DNA from: CAVAVT01 sp963592185
GTDB taxonomy: Bacteria; Bacillota; Negativicutes; Selenomonadales; Selenomonadaceae
DNA: 10,434 nt
Assembly (NCBI GenBank): GCA_963592185.1
Contig: CAVAVT010000051.1
Span: 1 to 10,434, forward strand
Direction of reading: 5' to 3'
The notes below the pieces were generated by a model, which worked only from the letters and a program-made list of their open reading frames with translations, made no database searches and was not told the origin of the DNA. The position numbers were made by a program, and so were the translations under genes. Position 1 is the stretch's first letter. Each line of letters begins with the position of its first letter. Positions 1 through 6,584 of the stretch are shown in pieces.

Positions 1-1721
1 TCAAAATATACTGTGTCAACTTTTCCTTCATGGATTTTGTTTACAGCACAGGTAGTGATATCTTTATCAATGAATATGAAGTCTGCATATTTACCAACCT
101 CTACAGAGCCTCTTTCATCTTCAAACTGGAACTGCTTGGCACCGTTGATTGTCATAACATCCAGCATTTCTTCCACTGTCAAGAACTCGTCCTCTGCCAT
201 ACGTATTGCCGGACGCTCATCAAAAGAGCCATTTACACCGATTTCCACGATGCCGCAGATATCAGTGGGTGCTCCATCCCCTGCAGGATAATCAGTAGAA
301 GAAGTCATTACAATTCCTCTTTTCAGCAAGGACTTCATAGGGTATCCCTGTATATACAGATTATAATCCATCAAAGAAGGAATATCTTTTGCTTCCTCTG
401 CGAACAAATATCTCCAGCAAACATTGGTAGCACTATAAATATGATGCTTTGCCATCATATCTTTTATAGTCTCTGTAATATGTCTTGAATGTCCCAAACC
501 ATTGTAAACGCCCTTTGCAGCTGTATTTTCTGCATTAATATATGCCTCCACAGCAAGAGAAGTACCACCATCGCCAGAAGCATGAGTATGTACGGAAATC
601 CCCTTAGCATTTGCCTTCTTTACAAGCTCATACATACGCTCTGGCTTCCAAACCTGATTACCATGACTGCCATCAACATAAGGCTCCAGCATCCATCCGG
701 TCTTTACCTCCACAGCTCCACCATCAGCAAAAAGCTTTATATTATCTGCCTTAAAATGCTTTGTAGAATAATCCTTCATATACTTTTCAACAAGATTTAC
801 TTTTTCATCAATATTTGCATATGGATCCACTTTATAAGATGCAATCATATTAAAAGTAAGACCGTTTTCTACATCCTCATCATGGACACCTTCATAAGTA
901 ACCTTGCCTAAGAAGTTGGTATATGCATCAAAATAATTGGTATAGCCATTTTGATGTAGGAAATCAGCCGCATCTTTTACAGCTTTTCTTACCGTATCTT
1001 TGGTGATGAGATTATGCTTCTCTTGAATCTTTTCCATAGCGTAGTTTACAGCAACATCGGAAACCAGCCCCAGGAAATCACCATTTTCATCTTTTGCAAA
1101 TGCACCGCCTTCTAAGGTAAAGTCCTTGGTAAAGCCAGACATTTCAAAAGCTTTGCTATTCAGGAATGCATTGTGCCCTACATTATCAACCATGATTATT
1201 GCCTTATCTGGACTAATTTCATCCAGAGCTTTTCTCATATTGTAAGTAAACTTTGCTTCCCTCATCTCGCCGCCGGTTTCCCAGCCCTGCACAAAGTAAA
1301 CTTCGCTATTGGGATTCTTTTTCACGTGCTCCTTCATTTTGCCAATAATCTCATTGACATTAGCCGCATGAAGATAATCACCTGATACTTTCAGCTCGGA
1401 TGCCAAAACATAATGACCGTGACCCTCTGTAGCACCTGCTGTTATTATGCCTTTGCCTGTCCTGTCTATAATCTTTGTCACGCCATCTTTAATAAAAGCA
1501 TTGGCGCCATTTTTATTTCCTATATATATATATTTGCCATCTTTAACAGCAAATGCATCAGCATATCTAGCATTAGCATTTGATGTATAAACCTTGCCAT
1601 ATACTACAAGATCTGCTGCAGTCTCTGGTGCTGCAGCACTGCAGGTTGAAAATGCAAAAAGAGCTGACATTACTACTGCAGAACTAAGCCCTTTAAAAGT
1701 CTTTTTCTTTAGGAAATTCAA
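1..1721 (-). CDS. Exported YtcJ-like amidohydrolase (Amidohydro_3 family), 3' end cut by window edge
   Basis: I read 573 uninterrupted codons on the minus strand. The C-terminus lies off the left edge, probably by only 10-30 residues, since the terminal part of the fold (EVGKYADFIFIDKDI, about 541-555) is present. Residues 1-30 form a Sec signal peptide: Lys-rich start, hydrophobic SSAVVMSALFAF, then Cys27/Ser/Ala. The lipobox (FSTC) is poor, so signal peptidase I cleavage is more likely than lipidation. Metal-site candidates are the HxH in EGHGHYV (His101, His103), Lys329 in KLFADG, His378/His380 in VHTHASGD, His411 or His414 in GLGHSRH and Asp477 in SSTDYP. The family hydrolyses C-N bonds of amides, but the substrate cannot be read from sequence. 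The start is TTG at 1721, chosen because AGGAGGT lies 6 bases upstream; the next ATG is 17 codons in and would remove much of the signal peptide. It uses more A/T-ending codons (ata, gat, gca) than alaS. A terminator separates it from alaS. Confidence 0.88.
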   Translation of the reverse strand, partial: MNFLKKKTFKGLSSAVVMSALFAFSTCSAAAPETAADLVVYGKVYTSNANARYADAFAVKDGKYIYIGNKNGANAFIKDGVTKIIDRTGKGIITAGATEGHGHYVLASELKVSGDYLHAANVNEIIGKMKEHVKKNPNSEVYFVQGWETGGEMREAKFTYNMRKALDEISPDKAIIMVDNVGHNAFLNSKAFEMSGFTKDFTLEGGAFAKDENGDFLGLVSDVAVNYAMEKIQEKHNLITKDTVRKAVKDAADFLHQNGYTNYFDAYTNFLGKVTYEGVHDEDVENGLTFNMIASYKVDPYANIDEKVNLVEKYMKDYSTKHFKADNIKLFADGGAVEVKTGWMLEPYVDGSHGNQVWKPERMYELVKKANAKGISVHTHASGDGGTSLAVEAYINAENTAAKGVYNGLGHSRHITETIKDMMAKHHIYSATNVCWRYLFAEEAKDIPSLMDYNLYIQGYPMKSLLKRGIVMTSSTDYPAGDGAPTDICGIVEIGVNGSFDERPAIRMAEDEFLTVEEMLDVMTINGAKQFQFEDERGSVEVGKYADFIFIDKDITTCAVNKIHEGKVDTVYF

Positions 1722-1727
1722 TTTTGT

Positions 1728-1734
1728 ACCTCCT
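1728..1734 (-). promoter_or_regulatory. Ribosome binding site fixing a TTG start (amidohydrolase)
   Basis: On the minus strand AGGAGGT is followed by a 6-base spacer and TTG at 1721. There is no in-frame ATG or GTG between this site and the upstream in-frame stop, so TTG is the supported start. Confidence 0.8.
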
Positions 1735-1762
1735 ATTTTAAACTTTTGCTTCCATGCAGCTG

Positions 1763-1791
1763 ATTCTCATCTTGGTCATTTTCTGTTCCAA
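1763..1791 (-). promoter_or_regulatory. Weak candidate promoter of the amidohydrolase gene
   Basis: On the minus strand TTGGAA (1791-1786) and GAGAAT (1768-1763) are separated by 17 bases. Each box matches 4 of 6 consensus positions. The start of transcription would fall near 1756, giving a leader of about 35 bases. The -35 box lies in a segment that resembles the promoter of the zinc-ribbon gene (see findings). No better promoter was seen in 1722-1904. Confidence 0.3.
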
Positions 1792-1869
1792 ATTTTTAGA
1801 TTTAGCCACAGAAAACGCCCAAATATACTTTAAGTGTAACACATTTGCCCCCCTGGAAAAGACAAAATT

Positions 1870-1884
1870 TCAGAATAATTCTCA
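1870..1884. promoter_or_regulatory. Fur/PerR-type 7-1-7 operator candidate
   Basis: Read on the minus strand, this is TGAGAAT-T-ATTCTGA, an imperfect inverted repeat matching 11 of 14 arm positions of the Fur 7-1-7 consensus TGATAAT-N-ATTATCA. The inner AGAAT-T-ATTCT is perfectly symmetric. It lies about 150 bases upstream of the amidohydrolase start and just after the alaS terminator. The region is AT-rich and the distance to the gene is long, so it may be chance. Confidence 0.22.
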
Positions 1885-1904
1885 ACAACTCTGTAAAATT
1901 GCAC

Positions 1905-1938
1905 AAAAAAGAGGCCTTACCCCGTAGAGTAAAGCCTC
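1905..1938 (-). terminator. Intrinsic terminator of alaS
   Basis: Read on the minus strand, GAGGCTTTAC pairs with GTAAGGCCTC over 10 base pairs (one G-T wobble), with an 8-base loop (1928-1921), followed directly by six T (1910-1905). It begins 13 bases after the alaS stop codon. It separates alaS transcription from the amidohydrolase gene downstream. Confidence 0.88.
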
Positions 1939-1951
1939 GTTTATTTAGTAA

Positions 1952-4579
1952 TCAGCCAATCTGGCCTTCCATTACTTCATATACCTTTTTGCCGATTTCA
2001 TGAATTCCGTCAGGGTTCTTGCCGCCTGCCTGTGCCATGTCGGGACGTCCGCCGCCGCCACCGCCTACGAGAGGAGCAACCTCCTTGATGATTTTGCCAG
2101 CATGAATGCCCATCTTTACAGCATCCTTGCTTGCCTTTGCAACCAAGCTTACCTTGCCGTCATTTACACATGCCAGAACAGCTACACTTGCACCTTCCAT
2201 CTTTTCAACGGTCATGTCGGCAATATGACGAAGACCATCCATATCAGATGCTTCAGTTTTACCTGTTACCAGCTTAACGCCCTTAACATCAATTACAGCC
2301 ATGAGGAGCTTCTGCGCATCAGCCTTTTCACGCATCTCACTGAACTCATCAAGCTGTGCTTTCATAGCCTTGTTATCAGCAAGAACAGCATCAAGCTTCT
2401 GAAGTATGTCCTCACTATGAGTCTTGAGCTTCTGGGCTGCTTCATTTACGATGGCAAGCTGTGCATTTGCATAATCCAATGCAGCTTTGCCTGTGATTGC
2501 CTCAATACGGCGTACACCTGCAGCTACACCAGTTTCACTGACAATCTTGAACATGCCGATCAGTCCAACATTCTGCACATGGGAACCGCCGCAAAGCTCA
2601 ATGCTGAATCCAGGAACAGATACTACACGGACAACATCGCCGTACTTTTCTCCGAAGAGTGCCATAGCACCTTCCTTAACAGCATCGTCCTTGTTCATCT
2701 GTCTGATTACAACATCCTGCCCCTTGAGAATCTCGTTGTTTACAAGCTCCTCAACATCAGCAAGCTGCTGTGCGGTTACAGGCTCGAAGTTGGAGAAATC
2801 AAAACGGAGACGGTCAGGAGTTACTGAAGAACCAGCCTGATTTACCTGATCTCCCACAACTTTCTTCAAAGCTGCCTGAAGGAGATGGGTTGCGGTATGG
2901 TTACGGGCAGATGCAAGCTTCTGGGACTTGTTGAGCTGAACCTTTACAGTCTCGCCGACCTTCAGCTGTCCCTCTTCAACATACGCTATGTGGTAAATTG
3001 TTCCATCTGGAAGCTTCTTTGCATTGGCAATCTGGATACGGCCGAACTCGCTGAGGAAGAGTCCTTCATCGCCGACCTGTCCGCCGCCCTCTGCATAGAA
3101 CGGAGTGGAATCAATGATGATGCCAGCTTCCTCTCCATCACTGAGCTCATTAACCAGAACGCCGTCCTTCCAGATAGCAACAACCTTTGCCTCTGTTGTG
3201 GAGGAATCCTGACGAAGACTAGAAATATCGATTCCGCTAAGGTCCGGAACAGCTACACGCTGGTTCTCAGCACGAGCGGAACGTGCACGCTCACGCTGCG
3301 CCTGCATTTCCTTTTCAAATCCATCCTTGTCAAGCTCCATGCCATTCTCATGGAGAATCTCATCAGTAAGCTCCCAAGGGAATCCAAATGTGTCATAAAG
3401 CTTGAAGCCTACGCTGCCATCAAGAACTGTCTTTCCTTCAGCTTTAAGCTCAGCAATATGTCCATCGAGAAGCTCAGTACCCTGTGCGAGGGTTGCTGCG
3501 AAACGGTCCTCCTCAAGGCTGATAACTTTTCTAATGTAGTCATGCTTTTTAACAAGCTCGCCAAAATCAGATGCATCCTTGTAAATTTCAACAACAGCAT
3601 CAACAGCTCCCTCAAGGAACTTATCCTTAATGCCCAGCATACGTCCATGACGGATTGCACGGCGGAGAATACGGCGAAGCACATAGCCACGGCCCTCGTT
3701 GGAAGGAAGAATGCCGTCCATAATCATGATGGTCATGCTGCGTGCATGGTCAGCAATAACCTTCAGGGAAATATCCTTATTTTCATCAGCTCCGTACTCA
3801 ATGCCGGAAACCTTTGAAGCATACTCAATGATTGGGAAGAGCAGATCTGTCTCGAAATTGGTCTTCTTGTTCTGAACAACAGAAGCGATACGCTCCAGAC
3901 CCATACCAGTATCTATGTTCTTGTGTGCAAGAGGCTTGTACTCGCCATCCTCAGTGCGGTCATACTGGGTGAATACCAGGTTCCAAATTTCAAGGAATCT
4001 ATCGCAGTCACAGCCAACAGCACAATCAGGAGAACCACAGCCACGCTCTTCACCGAGATCAATGTAAATCTCAGAGTCAGGACCGCAGGGGCCAGGTCCG
4101 ATTTCCCAGAAATTGTCGTCCATCTTTACAATGTGATCCTGTGGGAAGCCTGGCTGCTGACGCCAAATCTCTGCTGCCTCATCATCCTTTGGATAAATTG
4201 TAACCCAGAGCTTGTCCTTCGGAAGCTCAACAACTTCTGTCAGGAACTCCCATGCCCAGGGAATAGCCTCGGACTTGAAATAATCACCAAAGGAGAAGTT
4301 TCCAAGCATCTCAAAGTATGTCTGGTGACGGGCTGTACGACCTACATTTTCAATATCACCGGTACGTACACAACGCTGGCTGGTGGTTACACGGGTACGG
4401 GGCGGCTTCATTTTGCCAGTGAAAAACGGCTTCAAGGGAGCCATACCTGCACCTATGAGCAACAGTGTTGGATCATCCTGCGGAATCAAGGAAAAGCTTT
4501 GCATCCTGAGATGGCCTTTTTTCTCTGCAAAAAACTGCAGATAGGCCTCACGGAGTTCATTGCCTGTCATGTACTTCAA
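1952..4579 (-). CDS. alaS: Alanyl-tRNA synthetase
   Basis: Cytoplasmic enzyme that charges tRNA-Ala with alanine and edits mischarged serine and glycine. The 875 residues are full length for the family. Seen in order: class II catalytic core (GAGMAPLKPFF, 43-53; TSQRCVRTGD, 66-75; ARHQTYFEMLGNFSFGDYF, 83-101), a Cys-rich insert at 165-192 (C165, C181, C186, C190, C192) before RFLEIWNLVF, the tRNA-recognition region (about 270-440), and the editing domain with HTATH (His561, His565) and CGGSH (Cys663, His667). The C-terminal C-Ala domain carries a Gly-rich loop (LVGGGGGGRPDMAQAGG). All catalytic and editing residues are intact. The start is TTG at 4579, with GGAGGT 8 bases upstream; the ATG three codons later would be 17 bases from that site, which is too far. 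The gene is transcribed divergently from the zinc-ribbon gene and ends in its own terminator. No T-box leader is visible. Confidence 0.98.
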   Translation of the reverse strand: MKYMTGNELREAYLQFFAEKKGHLRMQSFSLIPQDDPTLLLIGAGMAPLKPFFTGKMKPPRTRVTTSQRCVRTGDIENVGRTARHQTYFEMLGNFSFGDYFKSEAIPWAWEFLTEVVELPKDKLWVTIYPKDDEAAEIWRQQPGFPQDHIVKMDDNFWEIGPGPCGPDSEIYIDLGEERGCGSPDCAVGCDCDRFLEIWNLVFTQYDRTEDGEYKPLAHKNIDTGMGLERIASVVQNKKTNFETDLLFPIIEYASKVSGIEYGADENKDISLKVIADHARSMTIMIMDGILPSNEGRGYVLRRILRRAIRHGRMLGIKDKFLEGAVDAVVEIYKDASDFGELVKKHDYIRKVISLEEDRFAATLAQGTELLDGHIAELKAEGKTVLDGSVGFKLYDTFGFPWELTDEILHENGMELDKDGFEKEMQAQRERARSARAENQRVAVPDLSGIDISSLRQDSSTTEAKVVAIWKDGVLVNELSDGEEAGIIIDSTPFYAEGGGQVGDEGLFLSEFGRIQIANAKKLPDGTIYHIAYVEEGQLKVGETVKVQLNKSQKLASARNHTATHLLQAALKKVVGDQVNQAGSSVTPDRLRFDFSNFEPVTAQQLADVEELVNNEILKGQDVVIRQMNKDDAVKEGAMALFGEKYGDVVRVVSVPGFSIELCGGSHVQNVGLIGMFKIVSETGVAAGVRRIEAITGKAALDYANAQLAIVNEAAQKLKTHSEDILQKLDAVLADNKAMKAQLDEFSEMREKADAQKLLMAVIDVKGVKLVTGKTEASDMDGLRHIADMTVEKMEGASVAVLACVNDGKVSLVAKASKDAVKMGIHAGKIIKEVAPLVGGGGGGRPDMAQAGGKNPDGIHEIGKKVYEVMEGQIG

Positions 4580-4587
4580 AAGTCTCT

Positions 4588-4593
4588 ACCTCC
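4588..4593 (-). promoter_or_regulatory. Ribosome binding site fixing the TTG start of alaS
   Basis: GGAGGT on the minus strand lies 8 bases before TTG (4579) and 17 bases before the in-frame ATG at 4570. The spacing favours TTG, giving an N-terminus MKYMTGNELR. Confidence 0.78.
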
Positions 4594-4646
4594 ATATATG
4601 CACCTGCACACAGAGCAGTGCAATTTGCTATTAAGATAACCATTTA

Positions 4647-4676
4647 ATTATATATCAACAGTGTATATTTTCGCAA
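4647..4676 (-). promoter_or_regulatory. Candidate promoter of alaS
   Basis: On the minus strand TTGCGA (4676-4671, 4 of 6) and a perfect TATAAT (4652-4647) are 18 bases apart. Transcription would start near 4640, giving a leader of about 60 bases, too short for a T-box riboswitch. Confidence 0.55.
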
Positions 4677-4687
4677 ACCGAAATTGC

Positions 4688-4702
4688 TTACATCCCATGT
4701 AA
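4688..4702. repeat. Short inverted repeat TTACAT-CCC-ATGTAA
   Basis: A perfect 6-3-6 palindrome lies 11 bases upstream of the alaS -35 box, inside the divergent intergenic region. It could be an operator half of the alaS/zinc-ribbon control region or chance in AT-rich DNA. Confidence 0.35.
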
Positions 4703-4727
4703 ATTAAAGTATTTTTGTCAGCATATC

Positions 4728-4751
4728 TTTCCAAATAGAAAAATTTGGAAA
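4728..4751. repeat. 9-6-9 inverted repeat in the alaS/zinc-ribbon divergent promoter region
   Basis: TTTCCAAAT (4728-4736), six bases (agaaaa), then ATTTGGAAA (4743-4751); the arms are perfectly complementary. The right arm covers the -35 box of the zinc-ribbon promoter. A regulator binding here would be placed to control that gene and possibly alaS. The arm and spacer sizes also resemble a tyrosine-recombinase core site, but only one copy is present in the window. Confidence 0.5.
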
Positions 4752-4773
4752 AATCAGCGTATTTTTGTATAAT
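4745..4773 (+). promoter_or_regulatory. Promoter of the zinc-ribbon/recombinase/U32/aminotransferase gene row
   Basis: TTGGAA (4745-4750, 4 of 6) is separated by 17 bases from a perfect TATAAT (4768-4773). Transcription would start near 4780, about 30 bases ahead of the ATG at 4811. The -35 box lies inside the 9-6-9 inverted repeat. No other clear plus-strand promoter was found before the terminator at 9873. Confidence 0.7.
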
Positions 4774-4810
4774 TATATGTTGAGAGAAAAAAGAAAGGCT
4801 GGATTTTATA

Positions 4811-5518
4811 ATGAAGTGTAAATACTGCAATGCAGATGTAAGTCCTGCAGAAAAAATATGTCCAAAATGCAATCACTCTGTATTTGAGGACAATCCTGAG
4901 ACTAAAGCAAAAAAGAAACGCAATAAAAAAATCGGTATTGGTGTAGCTGCTATTGCCGTTATATTCATAGGCTCCACCATCGGCATGACTCTTACATCCC
5001 AGCAGAATACAAGCAAGGTTGTGGAGCATTCCGTACAAACCAAAAAAAGCACATCAACAGACACCTCTGTACCTTCTGGAGAGGTTCTTCCTGTTGACTA
5101 CAACCTCCTGATGGATAGATTTAACGATAATCCAAATGTAAGCCATGATGGACTTCTCATGCAGGAGCTTAAGAAAGGCGTATCATCTTTTGAATACACT
5201 CTTTCTCCAAACATAAATGTTTCAGGCAACATTTCTCCTGAAACCGGTGAAATTTATTCTGTACAGATGATAACAAATCCTCAAAAGCAGGATGATGTTG
5301 TAAAAATGGTTACCTGCATCGGTGTGTTTGTTGAATCCCTCTTCCCCTCTGATGCAAATAACAAACGTCAGACTGTCTTGAAAGAGCTTGGCTTTGTAAA
5401 GGGCGGAAATATCAAAAATGCTGACAATACTTCTATTCAGGATGATATTCGTTTCCGCTTCCAGGCGGTCCCTAATATTGGATACATATTTACAATCGAC
5501 AATAAGAATAATCAGTAA
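4811..5518 (+). CDS. Zinc-ribbon single-pass membrane protein of unknown function
   Basis: This 235-residue protein begins with a compact zinc ribbon: Cys3-x2-Cys6 and Cys17-x2-Cys20. A basic stretch (KAKKKRNKK, 32-40) and one hydrophobic membrane helix (about 41-61) follow, then a Ser/Thr-rich linker (about 62-90) and a soluble domain of about 145 residues. By the positive-inside rule, the zinc ribbon is cytoplasmic and the C-terminal domain outside the membrane. I do not recognise the C-terminal domain; it has a single Cys (169) and no evident catalytic motif. The layout (zinc ribbon, helix, extracytoplasmic domain) is common in Bacillota proteins annotated only by the ribbon. The start is ATG at 4811 with GAAAGG 12 bases upstream, a rather weak site. 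It is the first gene of the plus-strand row, 33 bases ahead of the recombinase, and has the best promoter in the window. Confidence 0.85.
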   Translation: MKCKYCNADVSPAEKICPKCNHSVFEDNPETKAKKKRNKKIGIGVAAIAVIFIGSTIGMTLTSQQNTSKVVEHSVQTKKSTSTDTSVPSGEVLPVDYNLLMDRFNDNPNVSHDGLLMQELKKGVSSFEYTLSPNINVSGNISPETGEIYSVQMITNPQKQDDVVKMVTCIGVFVESLFPSDANNKRQTVLKELGFVKGGNIKNADNTSIQDDIRFRFQAVPNIGYIFTIDNKNNQ

Positions 5519-5551
5519 TACCTTTATGTATGAACTGCAGGTGAACCCCAG

Positions 5552-6538
5552 ATGCGCATAAGAGACGATTTTTATTTGGCAAAAAATGCAAACGTACAAC
5601 AAAATAGTTTATTAAGTGCAAAAAGCAAACGGCGGCTTCAAAAAAGCAAGGCTGACAACACCTTAAAGTCCTATTGCAGCGACTGGTCTGACTTTGCTGA
5701 CTGGTGTGAGGCCCATGGGGAACGCCCCATACCGGCTAGTCCGGAGACCATCGTAAACTACATTAATGACCTGGCGGATGATGCAAGAGCCAATACAGTC
5801 TCAAGACGTGTAACAGCTATTTCAGAAAACCATATTGCCGCTGGTTACAGTTCCCACAATCCAGCCAAAGAAGGCATTGTACGAAATGCAATGCATGCAA
5901 TCCGCCGTGAAAAGGGAACCTTTCAGCACGGCAAATCCCCGGTGCTGCTGGAAACCCTCGAGCTTCTGGCAGACAGCTTTGATACTGGAGACATTGTCGG
6001 GGTTCGTGACAAGGCAATTATTTTCCTGGGCTTTGCCGGGGCATTCAGACGCTCTGAGCTGGTTGCCATACAAGTAGAGGAACTTACCTTTTCCAGCGAG
6101 GGCCTTATTATTTTTCTTCCACAATCTAAGGGCGACCAGCTGGGACACGGCACACAGGTTGCTATCCCCTACAGCCCCAATCCAGAGCTTTGCGCCGTAA
6201 GGGCTGTGGAGCAATGGATTCTTACCGCTCAGATTCATTCCGGTCCTCTGTTCCGGCCTTTTAAAAAGAACAAAGAGCTTCGGGATACACAGCTTTCGGA
6301 CAAATCCGTAGCACTTATCGTCAAAAAATACATAGAGAAAATCGGGCTGAACTCTCAAAGCTTTGCAGGACACAGCCTCCGCCGAGGCTTTGCTACCAGT
6401 GCGGCACAAAACGACCTTAATGCCCTGCAAATCATGAGACAGACCCGACATAAATCTGAAAAAATGGTTCATCGATACATTGAACAGGGCAATATATTTA
6501 AGGATAACGCCCTAAACCATATGTTTAAAAAACGCTAA
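5552..6538 (+). CDS. Tyrosine recombinase/integrase (phage integrase family)
   Basis: A 328-residue protein that should cut and rejoin DNA through a 3'-phosphotyrosine link. Residues about 33-120 form the SAM-like core-binding domain (DWSDFADWCEAH, then RRVTAI). The catalytic domain at about 125-328 holds the complete set: Arg166 (GAFRRSEL), Lys193 (QSKGDQ), His274 and Arg277 (GHSLRRGF), His300 (TRHKSEKM) and nucleophile Tyr309 (HRYIEQG). It therefore looks active. The length is typical of simple integrases, but the sequence is not like housekeeping XerC or XerD as I remember them; the AGAFRRSEL style is common in integrases of mobile elements and integron-like cassettes. The start is ATG at 5552 with AGGTGA 7 bases upstream. 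It lies 33 bases after the zinc-ribbon gene and 46 before the U32 gene. No excisionase, attachment repeats, cargo or tRNA target was seen. The target site is unknown. Confidence 0.93.
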   Translation: MRIRDDFYLAKNANVQQNSLLSAKSKRRLQKSKADNTLKSYCSDWSDFADWCEAHGERPIPASPETIVNYINDLADDARANTVSRRVTAISENHIAAGYSSHNPAKEGIVRNAMHAIRREKGTFQHGKSPVLLETLELLADSFDTGDIVGVRDKAIIFLGFAGAFRRSELVAIQVEELTFSSEGLIIFLPQSKGDQLGHGTQVAIPYSPNPELCAVRAVEQWILTAQIHSGPLFRPFKKNKELRDTQLSDKSVALIVKKYIEKIGLNSQSFAGHSLRRGFATSAAQNDLNALQIMRQTRHKSEKMVHRYIEQGNIFKDNALNHMFKKR

Positions 6539-6584
6539 TAACTTTTTATATAAAATTCACTCAACAAAGGAGTATCTGCTAAAT

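Noticed and set aside
30..911. Plus-strand open frames at the left edge
   Set aside because: They lie opposite the amidohydrolase, whose minus-strand frame is continuous over 573 codons with recognisable motifs.
2000..4639. Long plus-strand open frames opposite alaS (2000-2827, 2885-3817, 3923-4639)
   Set aside because: They are antisense shadows of a conserved, fully intact alaS reading frame, have no ribosome binding sites and give Cys/Leu-rich nonsense without domains.
5552..6538. Calling the recombinase XerC or XerD with a nearby dif site
   Set aside because: The catalytic style differs from housekeeping XerC/XerD and no 28-base dif-like sequence was found in the window.
6544..6555. TTTTATATAAAA palindrome between the recombinase and U32 genes as a promoter or att site
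   Set aside because: It is simple AT sequence without a -35 box at proper spacing or a second copy; chance is the better explanation.
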